NCBI RefSeq assembly: GCF_000372725.1
Contig: NW_005202428.1
Span: forward strand, 1,835,404-1,899,403
DNA length: 64,000 nt
DNA from: Emiliania huxleyi CCMP1516
Lineage: Eukaryota > Haptophyta > Isochrysidales > Noelaerhabdaceae
Reading direction: 5' to 3'
The notes below the pieces were generated by a model that had not been told where the DNA came from, did not search any database, and saw only the letters and a program-made list of their open reading frames with translations. The first letter of the stretch is position 1; every line of letters begins with the position of its first letter. This document shows, one piece after another, positions 20,650-31,292 of this stretch. The position numbers were made by a program, and so were the translations under genes.

Positions 20650-21339
20650 ATGCGCAAGCTCTCCGTCCTCTGCCTACACGGCTACTCGATGACCGGAGCG
20701 TTATTGCAGCAGAGCATGCGCCGAACGTGTGAGCGGCTGTCGCATCTCGCGCGCTTCCGCTTCGTCGATGGGCCGCACACGGTGGAGCCCAGCCCGCACC
20801 TACCGCTCGAGCTACCCGAGGGCACACGTCCGCTAGGCTGGTGGAGGCCGGAACGACAGGATGACAGGTCGTGGCACTTTCACGGTGTCGACGACTCGCT
20901 CGCGCTGCTATCGCAGGCGGAGGCGTCAGAGGTTGAGGCGCATGGCCACGGCGTCGACGTGGTGCTTGGCTTCAGCCAGGGCTCCGCCCTCGCGCACCTC
21001 GCGACCGCGCTCCGGCAGCACCGCCCGAGCGCGTCTCCGTTGCCGTCCTTGCGCGGCGCGGTCTTCGTCGGCGGCTTTCCGTTTGCGCCGGCGTCTCCCG
21101 CCTTTGCTGAGGCGTCGCTACATCTCTCCATGCCAACGCTTCACGTCGCCGGTTCGCGCGACAAGATTGTACGGCCCGAGACGAGCGCGCGCCTGCTGCA
21201 GCTCTGCGCCGAGGACAACCGGACGTACCACGAACACCAAGGTGGGCACGTCGTGCACTCTGGGAGTGCCTCGCTCGCGGTCTACGAGGACTGGTTCGCG
21301 CGGCAACACGTGGGCGCGAGCGGTCAACTAGCACAATAA
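20650..21339 (+). CDS. FSH1/OVCA2-family serine hydrolase
   Basis: About 229 residues, single exon. The start chosen is the ATG that begins MRKLSVLCLHGYSMTG, since upstream codons lie in a dispersed repeat. Alpha/beta-hydrolase features: LCLHGYSMTG (oxyanion region), GWWRP, nucleophile elbow LGFSQGSALAHLA, MPTLHVAGSRDKIVRP with the acid Asp, and the catalytic His in HQGGHVVHSG. Known family members are small carboxylesterases; the substrate here is unknown. Only about 140 bases separate its stop from the end of the minus-strand helicase gene, so the two are convergent. Confidence 0.87.
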   Translation: MRKLSVLCLHGYSMTGALLQQSMRRTCERLSHLARFRFVDGPHTVEPSPHLPLELPEGTRPLGWWRPERQDDRSWHFHGVDDSLALLSQAEASEVEAHGHGVDVVLGFSQGSALAHLATALRQHRPSASPLPSLRGAVFVGGFPFAPASPAFAEASLHLSMPTLHVAGSRDKIVRPETSARLLQLCAEDNRTYHEHQGGHVVHSGSASLAVYEDWFARQHVGASGQLAQ

Positions 21340-21481
21340 TAATGTGAGTGTACACTAGCTCTGATAGTACGCGAGCGAATAATACACGATCGCGCCATGT
21401 TTTTGGTCGACAACACGATCTCATCAAAGATCAATCTCTCCGGGAAACTCCGCTCTCTCCGGGCGCCTCTCTTGCTGTTGC

Positions 21482-24400
21482 TCACCGCCGCTTCTTGGCT
21501 CCGGCCTGCTTGGTGGCGGCAGGCTCCGCCTCCGCGCGGCCGCCCTCCTCCTCTACCTCCTCTTCCTCCTCTTCCTCCGCCGCCGCCGCCGCCACCGCCG
21601 ATCCGCCCTTGCGCTTGCGGCCAGACAAGCCAGAGGTCCCGCCGGCGGCACTGCTGCTGGCGGCGCCGGCGCCTCCAGAGAGGGCGTCCTCCAAGTGGTG
21701 CGGTGGCTGCTTCGGCCGCGTGCCGCCGCCGCCGGAAGGGGCCGAAACGGAGGGGCGAATGCCGGCCGCCTCGAGCGCGCTCGCAAGGTCGGCCTCGCAC
21801 CTTGCGCGGTGGACAAGCCACGACGAACGCCAGATGCGGTGGAACGCCCAGCCGGCCGACGCGAGAGCGCGCCCCTCCTTGATCGACTCGGACCACTCGG
21901 CGAGCGACGCGGCCGCGCCGCCGTCCAGGCAGACGCACAGCCGCCGGTCGTGCTGCTCGTCCTCGACGACGGCGGCGGAGCCGGCGACGGCGCAATCGGT
22001 GGTGAAGGCGAAGCCCCGCGCGTGCAGCCAAGCGTGCAGCTCGCCGTCGGCGGTGCCATCTGCAGTACCGCTGCCGCCGCTGCCGCCGCCGCCGCTCAGC
22101 GCCGATCGCCCCTCGACCTGCGACGAGAGGCGGAGCGAGGCGGCGGCGGGCTGGCCGGCGGCGGCGGCGGCGAACCGCTGGATCGTCCATTGCTTGAGGT
22201 CGTCGGGGTTGGGCACATCCGACGCGCGGAGCGAGCGGAACAGCACCATCCGGTCGCGCGCGCGAGAGAGGGCGACGTTGTACCGCTGCTCGTAGGTGCG
22301 GCCGAGCTGTGGCGGCGCGGCGCCCTTTGAGGCGACCATCGAGAGCAGTATCACGTCGCGCTCGTCGCCCTGGAAAGAGGTCGCGTCGCCGACGACCAGC
22401 CGGTGGCGCGCGAGCTGCGCGTCGGTAAGGCGTCCCAGCAGCAGCGAGCGGAGCAGCCGCGCTTGCTCGACGCCCGCGAGCGAGATGATGCCGACCGAGA
22501 GCCCCTCGAGCTCCGACGGTGAGCGCGCCAGCTGCGCCACGAGGTAGTCGACCAGTGCGCTCGCCTCCGCCGGGTTGACCTTCCCCTTCTTGGCGCCGCC
22601 CGGGACAAGGATGTCAACCAGCGCCGGCTCGAGGCGGCGTGAGCGCGGCGGCAGCCGGCGCGGCAGCAGCCGGCCGTGGTAAAAGTGCTCGTTGCTGAAG
22701 GCGATGCAGCCAGGCACGCAGCGGAAGTGCTGCTGCAGCGCGACGCGCGCGTCCGCGTAGCATGTCTGCGCGAGGTCGAAGACGGAGCGCTCCGGCAGCA
22801 GCTGCTCTATGTACGGGTGACGAGAGCGGAGGAGGCCCGCCTTGAGGTCTCCGATACGCGCCTCCGAGACGAAGGCCGCCGTGGGGGAGACCTAGGCGGC
22901 GGCGGGGGCGGGTGTGTGTGGGTGGGTGGGGGGGGGGGGGGGGGGCGAGGCGTGGGGGCGGATGCGCCACGCGACGGGCACGACGACGAACTGCCACGTC
23001 TCGTCCGCACTCGTTGCATCTCGGCCGCATCTCGGCCGCATCTCGGCCGCATCTTGCCTGCTTGCCGTCGCCGACGACGAGCACGCGGGTGGCGCGCAGC
23101 AGCGGAAGGACGGCGCCGACGTTGGACTGCGACGCCTCGTCGATGACAACGAGGTCGAAAGAGCGCAGCGTGGCGGGCAGGCACTGCGACACGCGCCACG
23201 TAGGCATGATCCAACACGGCACCGACGCGGCGCAATCAGTGAGGGCGGCGGCGAGATCGGAACGGTACCGCGCCGAACGCGCGCCGTCCGGCGCCGCGCT
23301 GCTAGACTGCGAGACGGCCTACAGCCCAGGCAGCGAGACACACGCTTGGGAGAGGAGAGGCGTGGGCAGCGCGAGAGCCGCCGAAGAATGCGGCTGCCGA
23401 CACGAGCCGCATGAGCCCGGCGCACGTTTCGGCGCTCATGCCCTCGCGAAGCGCTTGCTTGGCGGCGGCGGCGACCAGCGCACACACCGCCGACTCGCGC
23501 TCGAGGGTGAGCCGCCGCGCCGCGCCGCCCGCTGCGCGCGCCGCGCGGGCGTCCCGCGTCTCTGCCGCCTCGAGCGCGGCCGCGGCCGCCGCCGCCGCCC
23601 AGAGCCTGCGTGCGTCCGCCGGACACGCGTCTAGCACCAGCGGCGGCGCGGCGGCGCGGACGCCGGCACGTCCGCTGGCGCGGCCGTGCTGCGCCGCCGC
23701 CGCGGGCGGCGGCGGCGCTGCGGGCGGCGGGTCGGGGCGCAAGAGGCAGCCGGCCCACGCCGGGGCGTCGAGCGCGCGCGCCAGGACCTTGAGCTTCGCG
23801 ACGTGGGAGAGGGCGGCGCGGGCGCTGAGCAGGCGCTCCCGCGCGCGGAGCACCCCCGCAGCGGCAGCGTCGCCAGACACATCGAGCGATCCGAGGGCGG
23901 TGACCGCGGCTCGCAGCGCGGCGAGAGGCGACTCACCAGCCGCCGCCGCCGCCGCCGGCGGGTCCGTCGCGTGAACGCTGAGCGTGCCGCCTCCAGCGCC
24001 GCCGCCGGCGGCGGTGCTGCGAGCGACATCGCCCGTGGCGGCGGCGGAGAGCGCTGCGGCGAAGGAGGCTGCAGCGGCGGCGGCGCTCGAGACGGAGGAG
24101 GGTGGCACGCCGGCGCCAGCCGCGCTGCCCGAGGAGGCGGCCGCGCGCTGCAGCTGCTCGAGGATGGCCTTTTGCTCGCGCTCGCACGCCTGAGGGAGGG
24201 GGGGGAGGGGGGGGGGGGGAGAGGGGGGGAGAGGGGGGTTGGGGAAGGGGCAGACTTGCGGCGTGTGTGTGGTGCAGATCTGGCGTGGACTCGGGCAATC
24301 TCGGGCAATCTCGGGCAATCTCGGGCGATCTCCTGGAGCTCGTCGCTGTGGAGCTCGAGCGCCGTGTCGAGCGAGCTGATCGCGGTCGCGCAGTCGGCGG

Positions 24401-27400
24401 CCGAGCGCCACGACTGCAGCCGCGCGGCGGCGGCGGAGGAGGCGCCGCCCTCGCCCTCGGGGAGCAGCGCGCGGGACCACTGCGCCTAAAGAAATAGGGC
24501 GCGAGTCGTACACGGGGAGGGCGTGAGAGAGCGCAGCGCGCGAGCTCACCGAGACGCCCGCGGCCTTGGCGGCGGCGGCGGCGCACGCGCCGAGCCGCGG
24601 CACGTGGACGGCGCGCAGCAGTGCGCCCAGCCGGAGCGGGTCGGCCTGCAGGGAGGGGAGCGCCGGCAGGGGCGGGACCGAAGCGACGTACGCGTCTAAC
24701 GCGGACCACTGCTCGCGCAGCGCCGCCGCCGCCGCCTGCCGCACGAGCCGCGAGATGCCGCCGAGATGCGACCGAGATGCCGCCGAGATGCGACCGAAGT
24801 GCGACCGAGATGCGGCCGAGAGATGCCGCCGAGATGCGACCGAAGTGTGACGGAGGTGTGGCCGAGAATGCCGCCGCCGCCTGCAGCTCGAGTCTCGCCT
24901 CGACAAGCCGCCACTCCGCCTCTGTCGCCGGGGGTCGGCCTCCGACCTGCACGTGCTCCAGCTCGGCGGCGAGCGTCTGGGACGGGCCTCCCTTGGCCGA
25001 GCGCCGGAGCCGGTCGAGCATCGATCGCTTGTGCGGGTGGGCGTGCCACCGCACCTCGAGCGAGATGCAGCCGAGATTCAGGGACAGCCGAGGGGCAGCC
25101 GAGGGGCAGCCGAGGTGCAGCCGAAGTGGCGCGCCTCGAGCGCCACCTCCGAATCGTCCAGCAACGAGGCGGCGTCAGTCACGCCGCCCTCACTCCGCGC
25201 GAGGCCTCCTCCTCCTCCTCCTCCTCCTCCTCCTCCGCGCGTGAGCATGCGGAGCAGCACCTCGGGCACTGTGACCCCCTCCGACGCGTCCACCGTCGCC
25301 GCGAGGGTGGAGACGAGGGAGGCGAGCTGCGCCGCCGACTCGAGCGTCTGGCGCGCCTGAAAAAGAAAACGCGGGCCCGTGCACTCTTCTTTTCTAGGTG
25401 CCGCCGCCTCGGGCGTCCGGCGCGCCGCGGCGTTGTCCGCGTGGCGCAGCATGCTAAGCAGCCACTTCCCGTCGTCCGGCGGCGGGCGGCCATCGGCGGG
25501 CGGCGCGGCGGAGACGGCGGCGATACGCGCCTCGAGGTCGGCGAGCGACACGCGCAGCTCGACTAGCCTCGAGCGGAGGGAGCGCGCCTCCGGGAGCGCC
25601 GCGATCTGCGGCACCTCGCCGCGCACCTAGAAAGGGTCCTAGAGGGTCCCTGGAGGGTCCCCGGAGCAGCGATCTGAGGCACCTCGCCGCGCACCGCCGC
25701 GCGCTCGATCTCGGCGCGGCGGCGGAGGCCGCGCGCGACCTCGTGCAGCCGCGAGGGGGAGAGGACCTCGAGTGCGGGCGAGCCTCCGCGCAACGCCTCG
25801 CCCCACAGCAGCGCCTCGCCGCTCGCCGCCCGCTCGGCGCGGATCTGCGCGAGGAGCGACTCCTGCGGCGGCGGCCGCCTCGCGTCGAGCCGCACGCCGC
25901 GGAGAAAGTAGGCGCGGCTGCGGGGCGCGTCGAGCGGGGCATGCCGCGCGTCCGCCTCGAGCGCCGCCGACACCGCCTCGGCCAGCTGCGTCGTCGTCGC
26001 CGCCTCAGGCTGGCTGAGGGAGAGCTCGGAGACCACCTCGCGGTGGAGGCTCAAGCCGGAGAGCGGACCCTCCCGCCCGTCGCCTCCGCCGCCGCCCGGC
26101 CCGCCTGCAGCCTGCGGGGGACATGTCGCGGACGTGTCAGGCGACATGTCGTGGGCATGCGCTGTCCCCCTCGCGCGCCCCGCCCGCCGCCTCGTGCGCG
26201 CGGGCAGCCTCGCCCGCACTCCCCTGCCGCGGAAAGTGCGGCGAGGCCCACCGCTCCTCGTCGTGACGCATCGACTCGAGCTCGGCAGAGAGAGACGCGA
26301 CCTGTCACTCGTACCCAACTCTACTTCCAACGAACGATCCAACCACTTCCTTCAGAGAGAGAGACGCGACCTGCCGCCGCAGCCGAGCCGTCGCCGAGGC
26401 GAGCGCCGACGGCTGCGCCGCGGCGACATTGTCCGCCAAGTTCTCGACCGCGGCCTCGAGCCGCCGGAAGGAGGACGCGTCGGCAGAGCCGAGCGAGACG
26501 CACAGCTCGCGCACGCCTGCGGGCAGCTTCTGGCGCAGCACCTCCAGCGCCGGCTCGCCCTTTGAGGTGACGAGCACGCGCCGGCCCGTCGCGAGGTAGT
26601 GGCAAATCACGTTCGCGATCGTCTGCGACTTGCCTGTCCCCGGGGGCCCGACCAGCACTGCGCAGCCCTTCTCCTCGAGCGTAGCCACCACCGCCTCCTG
26701 CTGCGCGTTGGACGGCAGCCCGAAGTACAGAAACGGCCGCTGCTCGATGCCGCCGCCGCCGCCGCCTCCGCCGAGAGGCGTCGAGATTGCGCGGCGAAGG
26801 CGGGAGAAGATCGGCCACCGGTCCTCGGCGGCGGCGCCGGGCAGCGGCGGGGCGGGCGGGAGGCCGTACACGCCGACGAGCCGGCCCAAGGCGGCGGGGA
26901 GCGCCGCGGGCGGCAGAGCGCGGAGGGCGTCAGCGAGGGCGGTGGCGTCGTCGGCTACGCCGCGGTCCTGCGTCACGAACGCACCAGAGTCAGGGCGAAA
27001 TGCGGCATCGGGCAGTGTACTCGGAGCAGCGCGTGAACACAGGAGCTACACGTGTAGTGAACACAGCTGACGACAGCCGGACACAGCCGAGAGCGTGTCC
27101 CGTGCCCCGCATCTAGGACCGCAGTCCGCCGCGTCGGCGCGCGTGAAGACGACAAATCCGTTGTACACGCGCGGGGAGGACTCGGGGGCGCCGTGCAGCG
27201 CTCCTGCAACCGCACAACGGACGGGGCGTGTGCGCACGGCGCCGTGCAGTGGACTCGCTCGCATCGCGTGGGCACAAGGGGCGATAGGCAGCTGCGAACG
27301 GCACCGCGGCGGCTGCTGCGAGTGTCTTGTCGCAGCGGCAGCGGCAGCGGTGGGGTGCAGGGGGGGTTCAAGTCCGGGTGGGGGCAGGAGGGTGAGCGTG

Positions 27401-28375
27401 CAGCAGTCTGCTTCTAGGGCAGCGCTCCCTTGGCGGTCGTGCGCGGCGGGCCGTCGACGTAGACGCCGTCGGCCGCGAGTGTCTGCGCCGCGCGCTGCAG
27501 AAGCGGCTCCCACGCCCGCCTACCAGGCGGGACCCGCTGTACTCGACTCGTCTCTCTGCTCACGGCGGGCGGCTGCGAGCTGCGCGCTTTGCGGTCGGCG
27601 GCGGCGGAGACGAGCCGAGCAAGCCGTAGGCGCGCGCGCACTCGTCGAGCAGCTTGAGCGCCGCGGCGACGCGCGGCACCTAGACAGGAAGGGCGTGCGC
27701 CCCTAGGGAGCGGAGGCTGTGAACCGGAGCACCTCTTGCGACGCGCGGCCGCACCCCTGGGAATGTCCACAGGGCGGGGGCGGAGGCGTCGGCCATGCGG
27801 ACGCAATACGCGCCGGTGGCGTCGAGTTGCAGCTCCGCCGGCATCATCACCAGCGGGTGGTCAATCACGGTCGACGCGTCCACACGCCAGCGCACGAGGC
27901 CGACGCCGACGGTGAGCTGCGCGCCTCGCCCCTCGCGCAACGCCTCCTGGTGGGAGGAGAAGAGGGAGGCGTAGGCCGCACACGCCGCCTGGGCGGCCGG
28001 CGAGCGGTCGTCGTGGTCCGGCCGATGCAGCGACACCCAGCCATGCCGGGACGGCTCGGCAGCCGCGGGCACGTCATCCTCATCCGCCATCATCGCGACG
28101 ACAGGCCGCTGCGCCTTGAGCTGCTTGCCGGTGGTGGGGTCGCGCGATGCGACGGTCCGCTTCGCCTCCTTCAGCTTGTCCAGGAAGCCCTCGTGCAGCA
28201 TCACTCCGATGTCGTCACCAGCAGCCTTTGCGGCATCAGCAGGGCCGCGCAAGGCCAGGCGCGGCTCGAGGTCGCGGCGCGAGACCTCGTTGAGCTCCTT
28301 GGTGTACTCGACGAGCGCGATCAGCCGGCGAGCCGCCTCCTCCTGGTCCTGCGCGAGATCGCCCATCCAGGACAC
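21482..28375 (-). CDS. Large SF1 (DNA2/NAM7-like) helicase with C-terminal Vsr/MTES_1575-like nuclease domain
   Basis: Ten or more exons over 6.9 kb. The N-terminal exon (28375-about 27680) has LIALVEYTKELNEVSRRDLE and DHPLVMMPAELQLDATG, typical of the region before AAA_11 in bacterial DUF4011-type helicases. Then YNGFVVFTRADA (about 27170), Walker A GPPGTGKSQTIAN (near 26640), a long coiled Ala-rich insertion (26300-23350), Walker B FDLVVIDEASQS (near 23150), LQQHFRCVPGCIAFSN (near 22720), GDATSFQGDERDVILLSMV (about 22350) and motif VI RYNVALSRARDRMVLF (about 22270). The C-terminus has TTDCAVAG, LCVCLDGG and GWAFHRIWRSSW, which match a Vsr-like PD-(D/E)xK fold, then a Lys-rich tail. Intron 25694-25627 is flanked by 26-bp repeats. 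Exon borders in the insertion are approximate. Function by analogy: nucleic-acid helicase-nuclease. Confidence 0.8.
23020..23060. repeat. CATCTCGGCCG array in helicase intron
   Basis: Four units of an 11-mer ATCTCGGCCGC. It is nearly the same unit as in PTOX intron 5 (3040-3150) and the DUF2358-like intron (32040-32100). Confidence 0.85.
24745..24870. repeat. Minisatellite in helicase intron (CCGAGATGCGA units)
   Basis: Units of CCGAGATGCGA and CCGCCGAGATG with variants. Similar CAGCCGAG units lie at 25065-25125 in the next intron and at 2675-2790 in PTOX intron 4. Confidence 0.85.
25627..25694 (-). other. Helicase intron flanked by 26-bp direct repeats
   Basis: Bases 25601-25626 and 25669-25694 match at 25 of 26 positions with a 68-base period, equal to the intron length. 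On the minus strand the intron begins GTGCGCGGCGAGGTGCC and the next exon begins with the same bases. The peptide VRGEVPQIAA is therefore encoded twice but would appear once after splicing. Confidence 0.88.
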
Positions 28376-28800
28376 GGCTGAGCCAAAGTGGTTTTTCGAA
28401 CCGCACCGCCCAAAACCTGCTGGAGAGCTGAATCAGGTTCCGCTGAGCTGCTGTGAGGCTCTAGGACTGCCTCTGCAAGGGGCCCCTCCAATCTCCTGCC
28501 CCACCGCTTGGTAGCAGGTAGCATCGACGGGTGGCCTTGCCTCCCACATCGATGTGGGCGTAGGGGTTGAGTTGAGTAGTGCGTCATCTTGATTGAGGGA
28601 GGGCGCGCCGGTCAGGTTTTGGTTCCAGAATTTCATCAATGAGTGGAGAGTGCCGCCCAAGCAAGAAGTACACACACCTGGGGTGGGTGGAAAATTCCGA
28701 AGAGCGGGCGCGCATGGCACTAACAGCAGGCCGCTAATATTCTTATTGTTAGAGAACAGAAATTGGCCTACTCGGCCGAACTGCTGCAAAGCTTGCAGGT
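28376..28800. other. Intergenic between helicase and LpxC, no gene recognised
   Basis: Less GC-rich than the flanks. No convincing open frame. It lies downstream of LpxC and upstream of the helicase start, and probably contains the helicase promoter. Confidence 0.5.
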
Positions 28801-28804
28801 CCCC

Positions 28805-29960
28805 TCATACGTAGTGCTCCGCTCGAGCCGCGCCCTCGGTGCCGGCGGCGAGCGCGCGCGCCAGCGCCACGTGCAGGCGGTGCGACGCCTTGTGCGCCAC
28901 CACGTGCGCGAGCGGCAGCTCGCCGAGCAGCGCCAGATCTCCGAGCAGGTCGAGCGTCTTGTGGCGCGCGGGCTCGTCCGGGAAGCGGAGCCCCTCCGCG
29001 TTGAGCCACCGCCGCTCGTCGCACACGAGGGCGTTCTCGAGCGAGCCCCCGAGGGCCAAGCCGGCCGCACGCGCCTACGGGCCGCGCCGCGGACGTGTCG
29101 GGGACGCGTCTGGCCAGCTGAGGCCCCAGGCCCGGCCGGCCGCGCCGCGTGCACGCCCTGCGTCGTCGCAAACGTGCGAGCGGGAGCGAGCTCCGCCTCG
29201 AAACGGTCGATCGCCGCAGTCGAGCGCCGCGCAGGCAGCGCGCCCTACGGGGCGTGTCCCGGTGTGTCCCGAGGCGCGCGCCCCCCTCGACGTGCCGCCG
29301 CTAAATCAGCGCGTCTGCCGCGGGTCCTACCCCCGCTCGGCTGTCGGTGTGCGCCGCGCCGACCGACCGGCCCGTCGGGGGCGGCCCGTGCACGCAGAAG
29401 GAGAAGCTCTGCCGCCCGATGGGCGCGAAGGCGCCAAAGTCGATCGTGTACGTCAGCCGTGGCGCGGCGGCGGGCATGGCGACGACCCACGCGTCGCCGT
29501 GGGCGGCCCAGACGGGCGCGCGCGGCGCGAGCGCCTCTGGCGCCGACGCGGTCGGCGCGAGTCCCGCCGCGCGGATCAGTTTTAGCCACGGCGCCGACGA
29601 GCCGTCGAGGATGGGCAGCTCTTGCGCATCGAGTGCGACAGTGCAGGAGGAGACGCCGGCGCCGCAAAGCGCGGCGAGCAGGTGCTCGACGGTGCGAACG
29701 CCGCCGCCGCCGCCGCCGCCGCCGCCGAGCTCGGTGCTCAGCTCGGTCCCAGAGACGTCCGCCGGCGAGGCGCGCACTCTCGTCCCGGGCAGATCCGTCC
29801 GCACAAACGTGACGCCGCCTCCAGGAAAGCCCGGTCCGAGCCTCACGCGCACGAAGCGGCCGCTGTGGAGCCCGACGCCGCTCACGTCCGCAGTGCCGGC
29901 TAGCGTGAACGCGTGGCGGCGGCAGCGCCTGGGAGCGGCGGAGGGTCGGGGTCCGCGCAT
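28805..29960 (-). CDS. lpxC: UDP-3-O-acyl-N-acetylglucosamine deacetylase (LpxC)
   Basis: Zinc deacetylase of lipid A synthesis, bacterial in origin and known in plants. Three exons: 29960-about 29430, about 29210-29150, about 29070-28805. Blocks: [37 protein letters not shown] (zinc His), [81 protein letters not shown] (zinc His and Asp) and an HRLHVALA-type C-terminus. The catalytic residues I can place are retained. The second intron has a GC donor, and its start (GCGGCGCGGCCGGC) resembles the downstream exon start (GCGCGTGCGGCCGGC). No obvious signal sequence precedes the domain beyond a short Arg-rich N-terminus. Confidence 0.88.
29700..29730. repeat. GCC trinucleotide run in LpxC
   Basis: CCGCCGCCG... 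encodes a nine-residue Gly run within the N-terminal half of LpxC on the minus strand, in a loop position between family blocks. It was probably gained by slippage. Confidence 0.85.
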
Positions 29961-30202
29961 AAGGGGAAAATGTACTCGTCGCCCTGAATGGTTGGTTGCC
30001 CAGGTTACTCAGGACACGATCGCGCCGTGAACACAACTAACTGACGGATCCGCTCCTGACAGTCGCACGCGCCGTGCTGTGGCGCGTGCGACTGTCTTTG
30101 TTTGAAGTCAAAAGTCGAATCAGAGCGGTGTCGGCGTTGTCCTGAGTTTTCTCCCCCGGACCGCCCGTCCGGCACCGCTCCGGGACGCACGCCGGCGAAG
30201 CA

Positions 30203-30456
30203 CCATCAAGCTGCTGTACGGCCCCGGCATCGCCTTCCCAGGCTTAGTTAGACTGAGAGGTATTGTGCACATGGTTAGTCTCTACAATATATACACTGAC
30301 ACTGAACCTCCCAGAGCTCGTCCCGGTCCGTCACGGCCATCCTCGGCCTCCGGAGGGCCCCCGGCCGCGGCGCGGTGCGGCGGCGTCACAAATCCGACCA
30401 CAGAGCACCGGGACGCGGTCGGGCGATCTAAGGCCCAACTAGGCGTATGCATTGCC
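30203..30456 (+). repeat. Dispersed repeat R3, copy A
   Basis: About 254 bases that match 62457-62728 in the same orientation, at roughly 90-95 percent identity with several small indels. Both begin ATCAAGCTGCTGTACG and end near GGCGTATGCATTG. No protein family is evident. Confidence 0.92.
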
Positions 30457-31290
30457 CGGAACTTGATTTCGCTGAGGTCGGCTGCCTACTTCTTTGCTCG
30501 GGGCAACCTCATGATGTCTCACCTCGGCACCGTTGGCGCTAGCTGGTCGGCGCTCTTCGTGACCGTGAGCATCCTTGGTGCTAGCACTGTCGTGCATGTG
30601 CGCAGCGTGGGTGGCCCTTCTCCAGTGCTCCTGCTGATGGCTTCCGCTCTTGCGGCTGTCTCCCTCAACTGCGGGGTGTGGCTGCATGCCTCGGTGAGCG
30701 TCCACCTAAGTGGGTGGATGCAACGTGGCGTTCCCCACTGCCCTGGACTAGCAGGAGTGCGCAAGACAGTCGACGCACCGTCTGAGCGGTTGCACGCGTG
30801 CCCTTGCCCTTAGTGGTGAGCGAGCCCAGCACCGTTGAAGTCAGAGTGCATCGGCTTCGGCACCATACCACTGAGAGAGATTTCAACACTGCAATCCCCG
30901 CACCCGTGTCACCCATCCGCATCCCCGCACACGCTGTGGACTCGCTGTACTATACTAAAGTCTATAGTCATATCTGTGGAGGCATGCGCGGGATTATTAC
31001 CCGCTTCCGACGGGTCTCGACGACATCTTTTTCAAACACTAACCGCGTACGACAGTGTGTTGAAATGAAAAACTCTGGTACAATATGCACGAGCGAGCGC
31101 GACCGCGAGCGGATGTGTCCCAATGTGTCCCAGTGTCGAACGCTCCGGCGCACGCGCAGCTCTCTCGCGCGGTGTCGAGCGGTGTGCGTCCGTGTGGCCT
31201 ATGGCTTTGGCGCGGGGGTGTGGTGTGGGGGCGTACACCTCGCTCGCTCTCCCTCGAGATGTCTCTCTGTGTAGGATCGCCGCACGCAAA
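30457..31290. other. Intergenic, no gene recognised
   Basis: A plus-strand frame to 30813 has two hydrophobic stretches (WSALFVTVSILGASTVV, SPVLLLMASALAAVSLN), but its start lies in repeat R3 and no family is recognisable. I do not call it a gene. Confidence 0.45.
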
Positions 31291-31292
31291 AT

